Shown piece after piece: positions 1 through 14,400 of a DNA stretch of 64,000 bases; within the stretch, counting starts at the first letter, position 1; the number at the start of each line of letters is the position of its first letter. The notes beneath the pieces were generated by a model, which saw only the letters and a list, made by a program, of their open reading frames with translations, was not told the DNA's origin and searched no databases. The translations under genes and the position numbers were made by a program. The DNA comes from Clarkia xantiana subsp. parviflora (taxonomy: Eukaryota > Streptophyta > Magnoliopsida > Myrtales > Onagraceae): NCBI GenBank assembly GCA_036873135.1, contig JAPTYO010000003.1, forward strand, positions 21,042,001 to 21,106,000, read 5' to 3'.

Positions 1-1482
1 TAAAATATCTCATGTTGCCGAAATTTGCACAGAAATATCTAGTTTGACAAAAATTACAACGGATGTATTAATTTGTTTGTAAATTGGAAGTCCAGATAAC
101 CAAATTTTAATTTTTTTGGTAATTAACCCATAAAATTATATAATAACAAGAGAAGAGTTGTAAAGAAGCAACTTTTGGAAAGCGAAAAATACATTATAAG
201 AGGCCTAACTCGATCATTTAACCACGTATCTGAACCACGTAATATAGTGTCGCAGTTCATCGGTTTATCTATTAATCAGATGTATCAGGTTCAAAATTGA
301 TTGGAGCCATGGAAGAGTTTTATGTGACGAAACTAGCAATTTTAAATCTTAAAATGCAATAAAATCAATGAGGGTGTCACGTAGCTTCTTTATCGTTGAA
401 TTGATTAATAAGTCTTATAATAATAGAGTTAATATATTTTTAGTACAACATTTTTAACCAAATTTGTCTTTTGATGAAACCTTTTTTTCATACTTTTAGT
501 GCATAACGTTTGGAGCTTGTTATCTTTTATTGTATATGGTTCCCAAATGAAATAGGGATCTTTCTATTATATTTCACAAGCACCATGTTTGTAATAGTAA
601 TTTTTTGTAGGATTTTTCTATTGTCTTAAAAGTGAAATCTATAAGGAATTTGACATTAATAATGGTTGATGCAAATTATAGGTGTAGTTAAAAAAATCAT
701 ACTTTTAAAGTTTTAGTTATGTTGCGATTTTTTTTTTCTCCAAAGTTATGTTGCAATCAAGTCATTCATAGTAGTATAAAAGACCACAAGCACGGTGTTT
801 ACGAAGCATGATAGAAATTCCCGTTAAATAGTCACGTGACTAGCACATAAATAGTCTCAAACTTTTATTTTGTTCAATTTAGTTCTCCAATTTATATTAT
901 AACTTTTTTTTTTATATAATTTAATCCTTAAACTTGTTACAATCGAATCCTAGGATCTATTGACCTAGCACTGGTTGAAATAAGGGTTAGGTCCAGTCAT
1001 TGTTAGATCACTTGACCTAAATGACACTAACTATAGTCAGACATAATATTGAACTCGACTTGAAATAGGTTAATTGAGATATAGTTACACAACACTTAGT
1101 TTTAATCATTTCTAGAAACACTAAATTTTACACAAGATATCACTGACACTAATAGAAAAAACAGACCTTTATACCATGCTTCACGATCACAAGTACCATG
1201 TATATGGTACTTTTTTTTTATTTTTTATTTTTTTAAAGGTGAACTTTAAAAAAAATTAATATTAATAATCGTGTGATGTAAATTCTAGGTGTAGCTAAAA
1301 AAATATTTTTAATTTTTTTCTTATATTACAATTAATACATTCATAGTATTAAAAAAACACAAGCATAAACATTGTAGTTTACAAGCATGCTAGAAATTGC
1401 CTACAAAAACTTGGAAAAATGGAAACAAGAGTAAGGGCCTGCGATTAACGAGCCCAAAGGCCCAAACTCTTGTACTTCTTCA
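1..1482. repeat. Repeat-rich AT-rich region, no gene
   Basis: No coding region is supported here. Bases 1-129 look like the end of a repeat whose relatives lie near 19900-20060 and 45340-45498; it ends in a TTAACCC-type terminus. Blocks at about 580-815 and 1185-1405 are diverged direct repeats sharing phrases such as GGTGTAG and the order CACAAGCA / CATGCTAGAAATT. The stretch between them (about 830-1030) resembles the middle of the element inserted in the second PGG gene at 35660-36413, including AATTTAATCCT and GACCTAG. I read this as layered old transposon remains. Confidence 0.5.
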
Positions 1483-2849
1483 GTGAACATCTGGAGCTAC
1501 TCTAAACTTTTGGTATCTAATGGAATCTATACACCAATAGGGCCCAAGCTGGAAATAATATTTGTCCGTCCGTCTCTCTTCTTTCTTGAAAAAGATACAA
1601 CAGCTCCGTGTCCGAATGGAGCTTTCTTTGATCAGAGGCGAAGGATTGTGGAGATATTAGAGCTCCGCAAAGTCCAAGGTCAGTCAATCTAAACCCTGAA
1701 ACTCTAATCTAGAAGCGTTTGTTCATACAATCAGTGGTTTCTAGCTAGATTGCAGCTTTCTTTGGTTATGTTTTTGCTGAAATGTGGAATTCGTGATTAA
1801 TTCTAAACCCTAGAAGCGATGTGGCCTATATTTGTGTTAGTAGTAGCTGAAATTAGTTCGCCATTGAAAACCGCGAATTTCAAGAATTCATCTTTTTGTT
1901 GATGTTTATAGTAATGCATGTCGCTTTGACACCATAAATTAGTGGCATGAGTACGAGAAAGTTTGCATTAGGGTTTATATATACTGGATAAAGACGATGT
2001 TCATTTTGTTCTGTCATCGTCAATATTTCCTCTTTACAGCTATACTGGAGAAATTAGAGGAATTAGCCACTCCATCAGTAGTGAACTTTCTTCTAATTTT
2101 TGTGTTGACACTTGGAAATGGAAAATTGACTCTATTCTGCAATTGTCACTTTCAAATGTCTAGTTTTGTCTAAATATTGTCCAGTTGGCTTACTCTTGTA
2201 GAGATGATGATACTATGTGACATTGTTTAGTGGGTTGCACCTATTTAAATGTGTTAACTAGAAATGGAAGTTGATCACCCCTAACAGCATTCTCTATGAG
2301 GCCACATAATTTTCTTTTAAGTTTAGTTTATAGAATGACCTTGAGAGGACGGTAGAGCTGTTAGTTGAATATATAGATATGTCCGTGATCTAAAGTAGGG
2401 TGATGCGAAGCTTCTCATGTTTTATTGAAGAGAAAAACCTTAGGTTATGGATAAGCATTTTAACATTTTTTTACCCTTCTATCCAGTGATGTTAATTACT
2501 TTTGTTTCATGATCATTGTCTCCATAGTCCACAGTCTATTCAGTATGCAAGCGCAATGTAATTAATTCTCATATACTAGGAGAAGAATCAAATGAAAATA
2601 TTTGCATTTCTTTTGGTCAATTATGATTCTTAAGTACAATTGATAAATATTAATTGAGATGATGCTCTTGTTAATTACTTATGCGTCTTCCTTTTCGCCT
2701 ATATCTCTATTGCAGGTTGCATAAATATCTACACAGCAGTATAGCTCTAGCACTTGCAAAGCTTTGCTGCCCGTTGTAGTATCATTTTTTCTGTTACCGG
2801 CATGGTTGGTGAAGCATAGCAGAAAAATAATTTTAAAAAATAAAATCTG

Positions 2850-4521
2850 ATGGAGTCTCTGTGGAAGCTGTTGTACTTATTGGAACCGGCTCCACTCACT
2901 CTAATCTTGACAGCAATAGCAGTGACATTTGGGTCTGCATTTCGAGCACTAAATTATGGGAAGGAAATGGAAAGGAATCGTGATTTTTCGGAAGCTTCTA
3001 TCACATTAGACAAATCACAGGCACTCATGATTCCAGTAATGAGTTCATGCAGCTTGCTGTTAATGTTCTACCTCTTCTCTTCCGTCTCTCAGATCCTTAC
3101 TGCCTTTACTGCTGTAGCTTCTGTGTCATCCCTTTTCTTCTGTCTTTCACCTTACGTGGCCTATGTGAAGTCGCATTTCAATTTGGCCGACCCATATGTG
3201 TCACGGTGCTGTTCAAAGTCATTCACCCGAACCCAAGGACTTCTTGTCATGTTGTGTGTTGGTACAGTTGTTTCCTGGCTAGTTTCTGGGCATTGGATCT
3301 TGAACAACTTGTTGGGTATTTCCATTTGCTTTGCATTTGTCAGCCACGTCCGTCTTCCAAATATTAAAATATGTGCAATGCTCCTTGCCTGTTTGTTTGT
3401 GTACGACATTTTCTGGGTTTTCTACTCCGAGAGGTTCTTTGGAGCAAATGTGATGGTATCAGTGGCCACGCAGAAAGCATCAAACCCTGTACACACTGTT
3501 GCTGATCAATTAAACCTTCCTGGACTCCAACTGATAACTAAGAAACTAGAGTTGCCTGTGAAGATTATGTTTCCTAGGAACTTGTTGGGTGGCATAGTTC
3601 CTGGAAGCAGTGCAGTGGACTATATGATGCTTGGTCTCGGTGATATGGTATGTGATCTTAATCCTTCCATATACACCTAGCACCTCTAATTCATAGTTAT
3701 ATCAACATTACTCTCACTGCTTCTTTTTGAACTAAGATTATATTTCTTGAAATGTTTGTGATGATCATAAAAGATAGCACATACCTGCCAAATACTTCAA
3801 GGTTTATGGGATATTGGCTTCATACTCAGTCATGTTTTCTTTACATGTTTCCGGATTATTTCCACAAATTTTTCTAAAGTGTTTAGCACTAGATTATTTT
3901 TCCCACTTTGGCAATTGCTCTGTTGTTTGTTTTTCTTCTTTATGGCGATTAATCATGGAATTCCATTTCTTACCTCTCAGGCTATTCCAGCCATGCTTTT
4001 GGCATTAGTTCTATGTTTTGATCACCGGAAGAGTAAGGATATAGTTAGTCTTTCAGAGATGCACTCCCCAAAGGGTGGTCATAAGTACATTTGGTATGCC
4101 CTTCCTGGTTATGCTATCGGTCTCATTTTCGCTTTAGCTGCTGGTGTTTTGACTCGCTCGCCTCAACCTGCCCTTCTTTATCTGGTATGTCGTTTCGAAG
4201 ATGCATTATATTTTATTTCCTCTCATAGATTTAGAGGCGGAATGTAGGGGAGAAGCTTATAAGCAAAGCAATACTAATCTCGAACATTGTATTGATTGCT
4301 TAAGGTTGATGAATACAATGGGGAAGGGATCCTATATATAAGACCCTCTAGGACTATGATGACAATATGTAAAAGTATAAGGATTAACATAACATGTACT
4401 ATTTCAGCAAAAAAACAAAAAAAACCATAACATGTACTACTCTCACTTTCTATTCAGAAATCTATTGATATTCATCCATGCTTCCCTTATTTGTCTGTGA
4501 TTCCTAGTTTAATTTGATGAC

Positions 4522-4559
<38 letters not shown>

Positions 4560-5238
4560 AGAAAATTTTGAAATGTTCAGAAAATTGCATATACTATCCA
4601 TTTAGTGCCAAAATGAGAACATAGTCATGGACTCATGAATCATCATATAAGAGCTTCCTTATGAAAATAATGTATAAATGGAACCTTTTTGTTAAATTCT
4701 ACACTATTCAATAAGCTCCACTGGAAATTTAATTGCAACATCAATATTAGTGGCTAGAATATAACAATATCTATATCTTTTATTAGGGATAATATCTTTG
4801 AGTTAAATAATATCTTTCATACAGTTTATATCTTTAGAATATTTTATCTTTAGGATTCTTGTAATCCATATATATATAGTTATCAATGAAATAAATCAAA
4901 TTTCCAACAATTAATCTTAGTCTCCAAAAGAGATTAGAGTTGATTAGGAAATCAGCTTCCCTATTTACATTTATTGTGTTCTTATTTCTATTGAAATCCG
5001 GGCATGTATCCATTGCCGCCAATACATATATTTTTTGTTAAAGTTGTGCTGGGAAGGGTTTATTTCTTTGATCGATTCAAATACCTACTTACTCTTAATG
5101 ATGTATGTAATTACTATACAGGTGCCTTCAACTCTTGGCCCAGTTGTTTTGATTTCTTGGATTAGGAAGGATCTGGCCGAGCTGTGGGAAGGAGATCCGA
5201 CTAGCCTGAACGATAAATCCCGATCAGTAGAGGTTTGA
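2850..5238 (+). CDS. SPPL1: Signal peptide peptidase-like protein (SPPL1/2 type)
   Basis: Intramembrane aspartyl protease of the presenilin/SPP (GxGD) family, which cuts type II membrane segments within the endomembrane system. Coding exons are 2850-3647, 3981-4184 and 5122-5238, in frame across both GT-AG introns, giving 372 residues, the length I recall for Arabidopsis SPPL1. Catalytic motifs are visible: YD at residues 185-186 (CLFVYDIFWVF), GLGD at 262-265, and PAL at 329-331, with many hydrophobic segments between. There is no long luminal N-terminal domain, unlike the PA-domain SPPLs. A leader exon near 1483-1678 with a GT-AG intron (1679-2715) probably forms the 5' UTR. The PAL motif sits just before the last splice, so correct joining is needed for activity. 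Identification is firm; the choice between SPPL1 and SPPL2 is not. Confidence 0.93.
4525..4557. repeat. (TA)n microsatellite in SPPL intron
   Basis: About 16 uninterrupted TA units lie in the last intron of the SPPL gene, a likely length-polymorphic site. Confidence 0.9.
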
Positions 5239-6613
5239 AACTGTAAATTCGATCAGAGATTATACTCTATCTTTGCTGTTATGTGCCTTCAACTGCTTGC
5301 TGCATCTGGGTTCATGTAATGCAAATTTAAATGCTGAAGGCACTTGGTAAGATGACAGTGTACTATCCATTTCAAGCATAAATGATTATTAATCCTGATC
5401 TTATCAGTAGTGGTGGAGGGGATAGTTGTGTGGAAATGCAAAGGATGAGGATTAATGTTTGATGTTTTTAATTATAAGATATACAATTTTGGCATAAACA
5501 ATACAAGGGGCCAATGGCAATATTTACGAGAGTTATTTTAAATTAATATATATCGAAAATTGTTGTTTTGTACGTACCAAAATATCAATAAATTGGAGCT
5601 AGATTTGACTTTAAACATCAAAATTACATATATCTCTACGTGTTTTTTTATTTCAACATTATCTTTTGATCTTTCTTTTGCTAGAATTATTATTTGATTT
5701 AATGAAGCAAACAATTATATTTCTTTTGATTTTTTTGACTGATTATTTCTTTTGACTAGATAAAAGCAGGACTGACTATGCGCATAAATAACTTTTTGTT
5801 AAACCTACTAAACACGAACATGAATATACACAATTAGATTATCGTATTATGTTTTGCAAATAAAAACACGATATATAATTTTTTGTGTTGTGTTAAATTA
5901 TTAAGTTATACATCTAAGTAAATATTAAAATAATGAATTTTTTGTTGTCTTAAAAATAATGAATTCTAGTAAAAATTATGAATTAAAGTACAAAATTTTA
6001 ATTTAGAGTTGATGAATTTTAAAAATCAAATAACTAGGAGTTTTAAAAGACATTAAACGGCAATTGTTAAAAAAAGTAGTTCAAAATCATACTTACCAGA
6101 CATTAAACGACAATTGTTAAAAAAAAGTAGTTCAAAACTATATTCACTAACACAACTTTATTATGTTAAGAGTGTGTATCTAAAAATTATATCTTGTTAA
6201 TCGTATTAAGTAACGAAACTATTAAGACGTGAGTGACAACCTCAACTTTTCTTTATGTGCAATTTTGTACGAATACGTATTTTCCGTGTGTAGATAGGAT
6301 CATATAAGTTAATGCTTACACACGATTGGTCACCCTGCACTTTTTAGCATGGAAGCGAATCAGAGTAGACTCAGACTCCATCTCATCATCTTCTCCGTTG
6401 AACTGTATTTCTTCCGTTTGGTAGATAATACGTAGAAAAAGAAAATAATACGGAAAACACAAAACGTCTCTCTCTCTCAACATCTTTTCTTCATCCTCCA
6501 TAAACAGACAAACAAAACCCTCGTAGATTTCACCTTCCAGCACTCTCTCGCATTGAAGCAGCACGGACGGGCGCTCTTCTCTTCTATATGCACATCGGAA
6601 GATTGGATTACGA
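5239..6613. other. Intergenic: SPPL 3' end and SLH gene promoter/leader
   Basis: The first roughly 100-150 bases are probably SPPL 3' UTR. The rest is AT-rich with no supported gene. A tandem duplication with a 50-base period lies at about 6049-6148 (GACATTAAACG start in both copies). The open frame antisense to 6316-6756 overlaps the leader and first exon of the next gene and is treated as a shadow. Confidence 0.6.
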
Positions 6614-9600
6614 ATGGCGTCAATGACCGACACGTGGAGTCCGACATCTCCCCAGCTCCGATTGGTCCTTCGCGGCACCGGCAGTTTCAGCAAGCTCTCC
6701 CCTACATTCCTCCTCGCCAGGACTCGGCCGTCGAAGCTCGGTCGGCGAATTCGCATTTCCTGCGCCGCTCAGAGCCGCGGCAATGGAATAGATACCCGTC
6801 GGAGCTGGGCATCGTGGGCTGTGCGGGAGAATGGGGCGGATTCGATGTCCGGGTGGTCTGAGACGGAAAATGACTGGAATGAGGAGCCAAAGGAGTCGCC
6901 AGAGAGGAAGAAATGGTCAGGAGGTACGGAAGTAAAATCTACACTTACTGTATCTACTCAATACCGCGAACAATTCATTGTTGTTCAATGCTAATTAGCC
7001 TGGTTCCGATAAGAATTATGAATTTATTGTTCGTTTAGCTGAAAATTGAATTGGAAATGCTATATTATCTGAAAATGATGAATATTTGGGTGTCTAACAT
7101 GATTTCTTTTAATCATCCAAGTTTGTATCTGGAAAAAAGCGGTAAGGAATTGTGAAGCTGCTGGTGTAGAGAATTCAGGCTTGTTCTGATCCTTTTCCAG
7201 TTGTCATTAGTTTGGTGGCCGTTGTGGATTTTGTGCTGATTTTCATGGGTTTCCAAGGTAGACTAATAACATTTCCGTGCTAGCTTGCTTTCAGGAATTG
7301 TTGGTGCTGGAGTAGCAGGGGTTCTCGTAGCTTCTGGGCTTGCATTTGCCGCTATGTCTATAGGCAAGCGAAATACTGCAGGTGAGTTGATTAATTTATT
7401 CTAGAGAAGATTATACTCAAACATCAATTCCAAAAGTTCAGCTCAGTCAAGAACTGTTATATAAATTTCTTTGTGTGTGCTTCGACAAAGAATAGCTTGG
7501 TTGTTCTTATAGTAATTCGGCATGATCTGTCAGTCATACTAAACAAACTTCTCTATCATCTCTGGCATTGAAGTTAGTCTTGTCACATTTAAGAAACAAA
7601 AAGGCTCACAGTCTAGTTGAACTGCAGGAATCAAGCCAGAGATGGAGCCCTTGACAGCCCAGCAAGAAGTACTTTTACATTCTGACAACCAATCTGCTGA
7701 GGATGCTGACGACCGAACTCTAGAGAAGCAGCTGAAGCTAGAAAATATTGATCTGGCCAGGGAATCAGAGGTAAATGGAGTTGTCGGGGAAGATGGATCA
7801 AGAGATGATCCTGACTCTGAAGAACCTTTTGCCCAAAATGATAGTCACTTAGTTAGTGGTACTGATACTTCTGAAGATCCAATTGAACAGAAATCACAAG
7901 ATAAATCTGGTGTTGATGAGGTGGGAGTTTCTATGGATACAACTTCAAGCTCTCAGTCGTTGCCCGAGTCTGAGATTGTTGATGCATCAGCTTCTTCCAG
8001 AGATACAGATGAATTTGATACTGTTGATGCTTCAGCTTCTGTTAGCAATACAAGTTCCCTTGATGGCCATGACAAATTTGCATCTGAGTCAAGTTATGAA
8101 CTGAAAGAGAAGTTTTTCAGCGAATATTCCACTGATGGCATTCCCCAGATTGCTATTGCGGATGAAAGCGGTGATGGATCATTAAACACTGGTAGTGTGG
8201 GTTCATCATTCGTAGCTGTGGGTTTATCAGTGAGCTCACCGTTAGAGATCATTGAATCAGAACAGCTCATTCCCGAAAATGAAATTCAGAAAACATCTCT
8301 TCCTTTGGAGGAAAATACTGAACAAGGTAAAATATTTCAGATTTCTGTTGAAGGAATTATTTCAACCACAGAAATGCATAATTCAGCTAAAACCCTGTTC
8401 GTTTGGAAATATTTCCTTGCCAGCTTCAGCTTATACATTTGCGAACGAACAAGACAAGAGTGGCTTCGACGGGTTACATGTGATTATATCTGAATCTTCA
8501 AGCTCCTCAAATTTGTTTTCATCTGCTGGCATACCTGCCCCAACAGAACTTTACGAGGTTTTACGAGTTACCCCCGGAAAAGTGCTGGTTAATCCTGCTA
8601 TCGATCAAGTTCAAGGGCAGGCTCTAGCAGCATTGCAAGCCATGAAGGTGCTTCGATGGGATCATTTGTAGCTTATTGCTATGCTTTGAAGTTTGAAATA
8701 TAAATGAGAATTATTACGTTAAAGAATTTTCCCAGATGGAACTTATATTTGTTTACATAATTCAACCCTCTTGATTGTGCATATCTAGCATAGCAATGTT
8801 TCCTTGCTTTTTAATTAGTGAAGTTAAAAGTAAACTTGTTAGGAACATCATTAGTTTATTGTTTGGTTGCTTCTCTTGACTTTACTGTACTTCAAAAGAA
8901 AATTTCTAGCATTTAAATGGCGATTCTAATAATTATTCTGCTGCATGAAGTAGATTTGACTGCTGCAATTTTCTTCAGAACCTATCTTGTAGATGGGTTC
9001 TGTTTTCACATGATGTCTCTTAGAGAGAAAATACTCTGCTCTTCTTTTCAGGTCATTGAAGCTGATGTCCAGCCTGGAGATCTTTGTACACGTCGTGAAT
9101 ATGTCAGATGGTTGGTTACTGCAAGCAATGCTCTTTCACGGTATGTAGTTTCCCATACCTTTGTTTTCACCGATAATTATTTTTTATACGAGCAGAATGC
9201 TTATCGCAATTTATACTCTTCTAGAAACACAACTTCCAAAGTTTATCCTGCGATGTTCATAGAGAATGTGACTGAACTTGCATTCGATGATATTTCCGAG
9301 CAAGACCCTGATTTTGCTTCCATTCAAGGTTAGTTGGGGGTATTCACTTTATTTCTCCAATTCTTTTGATGCAACTTTGACACATTTAACTTATTGGAAG
9401 CTTAAAAACCAGGTTTGGCAGAAGCTGGGCTTATATCAAGTAAGCTTTCAAGAAGAGATATGTTTTCTTCTAGTGCTGATGATGATAGTCCATATTTTTT
9501 CTATCCAGAAAGGTGAGTTATTCCCAAAAATTCCCCTCCTTAAAGGTTGAGATATACTTAGCGATGATCCAAAAAAATTGTAAAATGAGGCATTGTTCAC

Positions 9601-12073
9601 AACAGTGTATAAGAGGAGGTTTCTGATTTTCCTCTCTACTATTATATTAATCCTCGACCTAATTTCAACGTCTGGCAAGATAGCGCTGAAACTCTAGTCA
9701 TTATATCATTTCTCTTCTATCCTGTCAAATTATGATCCCTTTATCTTCTAATAAGCACAGAATACTTCTGCCACCCTGTAAGTGTCTCAGTGAATGCATT
9801 TGGTTAAAAGATTTTGAAAATGAGGGTGGATTAGATACGAGGAATCAAGAAGCTCTTGCATAAATTTTGTACCCAGTTCAAATATGTCATTTATTGATCC
9901 AATTATTGGTCTTATGTGTGAAAGCCCCTTATCACGCCAAGATCTAGTATCTTGGAAGATGGCCCTGGAGAAGAAAGGACTACCTGAAGCTAATAGAGAG
10001 GTGCATAAACTTTATTTTCTAAAATATGATTTATGTATTTCTGTGACTGCTAAGCTTGTACAAAGGGTCTCTCTCTAACAAAATTGTCTCCAATCAAAAG
10101 GTTCTGCACCGAGTCTCTGGATTTATAGATGTAGAGAAGATTCACCCAGATGCATGCCCTGCCATTGTAGCTGACTTGTCAAATGCAGAACAGGGAATAG
10201 TAGCTCTTGCTTTTGGTGAGTTTTACTTACTTGACTGCTTAAAGTTCTTCAGTAAAGTATGTCATTGAGCTGCTAGATAGTAATGGTTCCCTCTTTTTGT
10301 CTTTTTTTTGGAAAGGTTTCACTAAATTATTCCAGCCTGACAAACCGGTTACAAAGGCCCAAGCTGCTGTGGCTCTTGCTACTGGTGAAGCTTTAGATGG
10401 AGTCAGCGAGGAACTCACACGTATCGAGGCAGAGTCAATGGCAGAGAATGCTGTGGCTGCACATAGTGCCTTAGTGGCTCAAGTCGAGAAAGATGTTCAT
10501 GCAACTTTCGAGAGCATGCTTTCATTAGAAAGGGAAAAGATTGATGCCGTGGAGAAGATGGCGGAAGAAGCAAAAACTGAATTGGAAAAACTAAGAGCCA
10601 AGAGAGAAGAAGACAACACAGCAATGCTAAAAGAACGAGCTTCTGTTGACTCAGAATTGGAGATCCTCTCTCGGCTACGTAAGGAAGTGGAAGAGCAACT
10701 TGAAAGTCTAATGAGTCAGAAATTCGAGATATCTCATGAAAAAGAGAGGGCTAACCAACTGAGGATTGACACGGAAAGGGAAAACCAGGAAATATCTCGC
10801 TTGCAATACGAGCTCGAGGTTGAGCGTAAAGCTTTGTCAATGGCCAGGTATGGGAGTAATATTGTTTGTTTTAGAAGCAAATATGATTGTAACATGAAAT
10901 CTCTAGGCTTTCTGAAGTTATTGTCAGTCTGCCTTTATTGGCTGCATCATTTTGGTTATTGTGAAGAACCTAATCACAGTCTCAAGTTTGCAGCTTGCTA
11001 TTTTTAGACGTCCTAGGTTTAAATAGTTGCTAATAGGTGTCCAGCCCCCAGGTTTCGTTTTCATTGCTAATAGGTGTCCCATGTTTCGTTTTCATTGCCT
11101 TTTGGTGTTCCGTCCGTTTTTTCTATTAAATTTGACGTATTTGGATATAAATTTTCTTCAATTCATGTATATTTATGTCATTTAAGATAAATTGAACCAT
11201 AATTTTGCATACATTTTTCAATTTCACTGTATGTCACACTAATTGACATAAGTAAAAAGAAAGCTGAAGTGTCATTTGTTCTTTTCTCTTGTTTAAATGC
11301 TGCTATTGAATTTATGGAGTCATTGGACCAAAGTCCGTCAAATTTAACAGAAACAACGGACTTGAAATAAAAAAGCAACGAATACGAAACCCGGAACACC
11401 TATTAGCAACAACTAGGATACTTAAAAACAAAATGTTGCAAACTTAGAACCGTGATTAGATTCTTATCCCTTTTGGTTAACAAAATGCTTTTCATGATCA
11501 TTTTAGGACATTTCTTTCAAACTTGGTATTGGCACTTATTACAATTTGTGGGTAACAAATGCTTGAATCATATCCAGGTCTTGGGCTGAAGATGAGGCTA
11601 AGCGAGCAAGAGAACACACAAAAGCACTGGAGGAAGCGAGAGACCGTTGGGAGCGTAAAGGCCTCAAAATAGTTGTCGACAGTGACCTCCAAGAAGAAGC
11701 CTCTCCCGACGACACCTGGTTGAACGCAGGAAAAGACTTCTCGGTTGAGAGCACCGTGACCCGAGCTGAAACACTCACCGAGAAGCTTAAATCCATGGCA
11801 GCCACTCTTCAGGGGAAATCAAAAGACATTATCAACGCTATCGTAACTAGAATCTCTTTGTTGGTATTGAACTTGAAGCAGTGGTCTCTTAATGCTGCAA
11901 ACCGAGCCGAAGAGCTGAAGAATACTGCAATGGTGAAAGCTAGCAGATCAGCTGAAGAGTTGCAGGTAAGAGCTGGCAGGGTAAGCTATGGCGTCAAGGA
12001 TGGGGCAAAACGACTTGCAGATGATTGCCGGGGCGGAGTTGAGAAACTCAGTCAAAGATTCAAGGCTGCATAG
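6614..12073 (+). CDS. SLH-domain, coiled-coil chloroplast membrane protein (At5g23890-like)
   Basis: Exons: 6614-6923, 7295-7381, 7628-8326, 8424-8647, 9052-9140, 9225-9328, 9413-9512, 9925-10000, 10101-10215, 10316-10847 and 11578-12073. All joins keep frame; total 943 residues, close to the Arabidopsis 'GPI-anchored adhesin-like' relative. Order of parts: Ser/Arg-rich N-terminus resembling a plastid transit peptide; one glycine-rich membrane segment at about 105-127 (exon 2); long acidic Ser/Asp-rich low-complexity region (exon 3); S-layer-homology-like modules at about 435-625 (exons 4-10); a coiled coil at about 630-800; a helical C-terminal tail. SLH modules in cyanobacteria anchor outer envelope to wall; a plastid envelope or thylakoid role here is inference. 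The exon 4 acceptor has two AGs six bases apart (8423 and 8429), so in-frame alternative splicing is possible. Intron 10 carries a transposon. Confidence 0.88.
10959..11470. mobile_element. MULE-like MITE in SLH gene intron 10
   Basis: A 512-bp inverted-repeat element without coding capacity. It is flanked by a perfect 9-bp direct repeat TTTTGGTTA (10950-10958 and 11471-11479). Its ends are degenerate versions of the GGGTTAAGAACCTAAT / ATTAGGTTCTTAACCC ends seen at 18146, 48550 and 58041. A 9-bp duplication is typical of Mutator-like (MULE) elements; class is inferred from that. Confidence 0.82.
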
Positions 12074-12115
12074 AGATGTAATCATGTAAGCCCTCTCCCT
12101 TTTTTACATACAGTT

Positions 12116-13020
12116 TAGATATTCTTGCTGAGGTGATAGATCTGAGCTCAGAAAGAGAGACAGCTGTTGTTTTATCAAATGTTGTTGTCTAAATATACAC
12201 CAAGAAATAAAGGCCCTGCTGTCTTGTTGTTTTTGTTATGAATAAGGTTGTAAAATGACAGAGTTGCTGCATTTCATGCAACCCTTTGAGGGTTTTGATC
12301 AATTCATACCATATATGTTCTCTTCTGCTACAAATTTAGACATTCTTGCTGAGGTGATAGATCTGAGCTCTCAGAAAGAGACAGCTGTTGTTTTATCAAA
12401 TGTTGTTGTCTAAATATACACCAACAAATAAAGGCCCTGTAGTCTTTGTTGGCTTTTGTTATGATTATGAATAAGGTTGTAAAATGACAGAATTGCTGCA
12501 TTTCATGCAACCCTTTTGAGAGTTTTGATCAATTCATACATATATGTTCTCTTCTGCTTAGGTTTTCAGAGTAAATGCACCAAATTTAGGCTACCAACAT
12601 GAAAACTTAAAATATTAGACTTCCAACTGTATCAACTATAACTGCTTCATCTCGTCCAACAAAAGGAGCAAATTTTTGAATGTCTTACAGCAGAACATTT
12701 AACACTGTTGTTTTACCAAATGTTGTTGTCTAAACACACCAAGAAATAAAGGCCCTAATTCTTTGTAGTTTTTTATTATGAATAAAGTTGTAAAATGACA
12801 TAGTTGCTGCATTTCATGCAACCCTTTGAAGGTTTTGATCAATTCATACATTTATGTTCTCTTCTTTAAAAAAATTCAGAGGAAATGCTACAAATTTAGT
12901 GCACCATCATGAAAACTTAATAGTAAACTTCCAACTGAATCAAATATAACTGCTACATCTCTTGTCCAATAAAAGGAGCAAACTTTTGAATGTCTTACAG
13001 CAGAACATTTAACATAAGCT
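12116..13020. repeat. Three-copy tandem repeat between convergent genes
   Basis: Three diverged copies begin near 12116, 12336 and 12714. Shared phrases include GTTGTTGTCTAAA, AATAAAGGCCCT and GCATTTCATGCAACCC. The second copy contains about 150 extra bases, a relative of which also follows the third. The first copy covers the probable 3' UTR of the SLH gene, so AATAAA-like signals are repeated and could offer several polyadenylation sites. Confidence 0.85.
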
Positions 13021-13085
13021 AAAGAGACTTCAATAGTCATATTCTAATGCCAAAACACAAGGAAATGTAGAGTCCCATTGGCCCC

Positions 13086-14222
<1,137 letters not shown>

Positions 14223-14378
14223 TTTCTAACAGAAGAATTCAAGCGCACAATGTTAAGTAACAACACGAAAGATGATATCAGCTCGAACGAAGAAAATGGC
14301 AGTCGAAGAGAGAGAGACGATGACGGCGAGTGGCTACCTTGGAATTCTCTGACTAGAATCTACGGAGGAGACAATCAA

Positions 14379-14400
14379 AAACCCTAGTTCTATATTTATA
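14379..14400 (-). promoter_or_regulatory. Telo-box and TATA of RPL36 promoter
   Basis: AAACCCTA (14379-14386, read as TAGGGTTT on the gene strand) lies next to a TATA-like TATAAATATA on the minus strand (14391-14400). A second TAGGGTT core follows near 14408 on the plus strand. Telo-boxes are established promoter elements of plant translation genes. Confidence 0.65.

Noticed and set aside
1483..1692. 69-codon ORF before SPPL
   Set aside because: It has no ATG-supported family match and lies where the SPPL 5' UTR exon and its donor (1679) are expected.
6316..6756. 146-codon minus-strand ORF
   Set aside because: It is antisense to the SLH gene leader and first exon, has arginine-rich shadow composition and no family resemblance.
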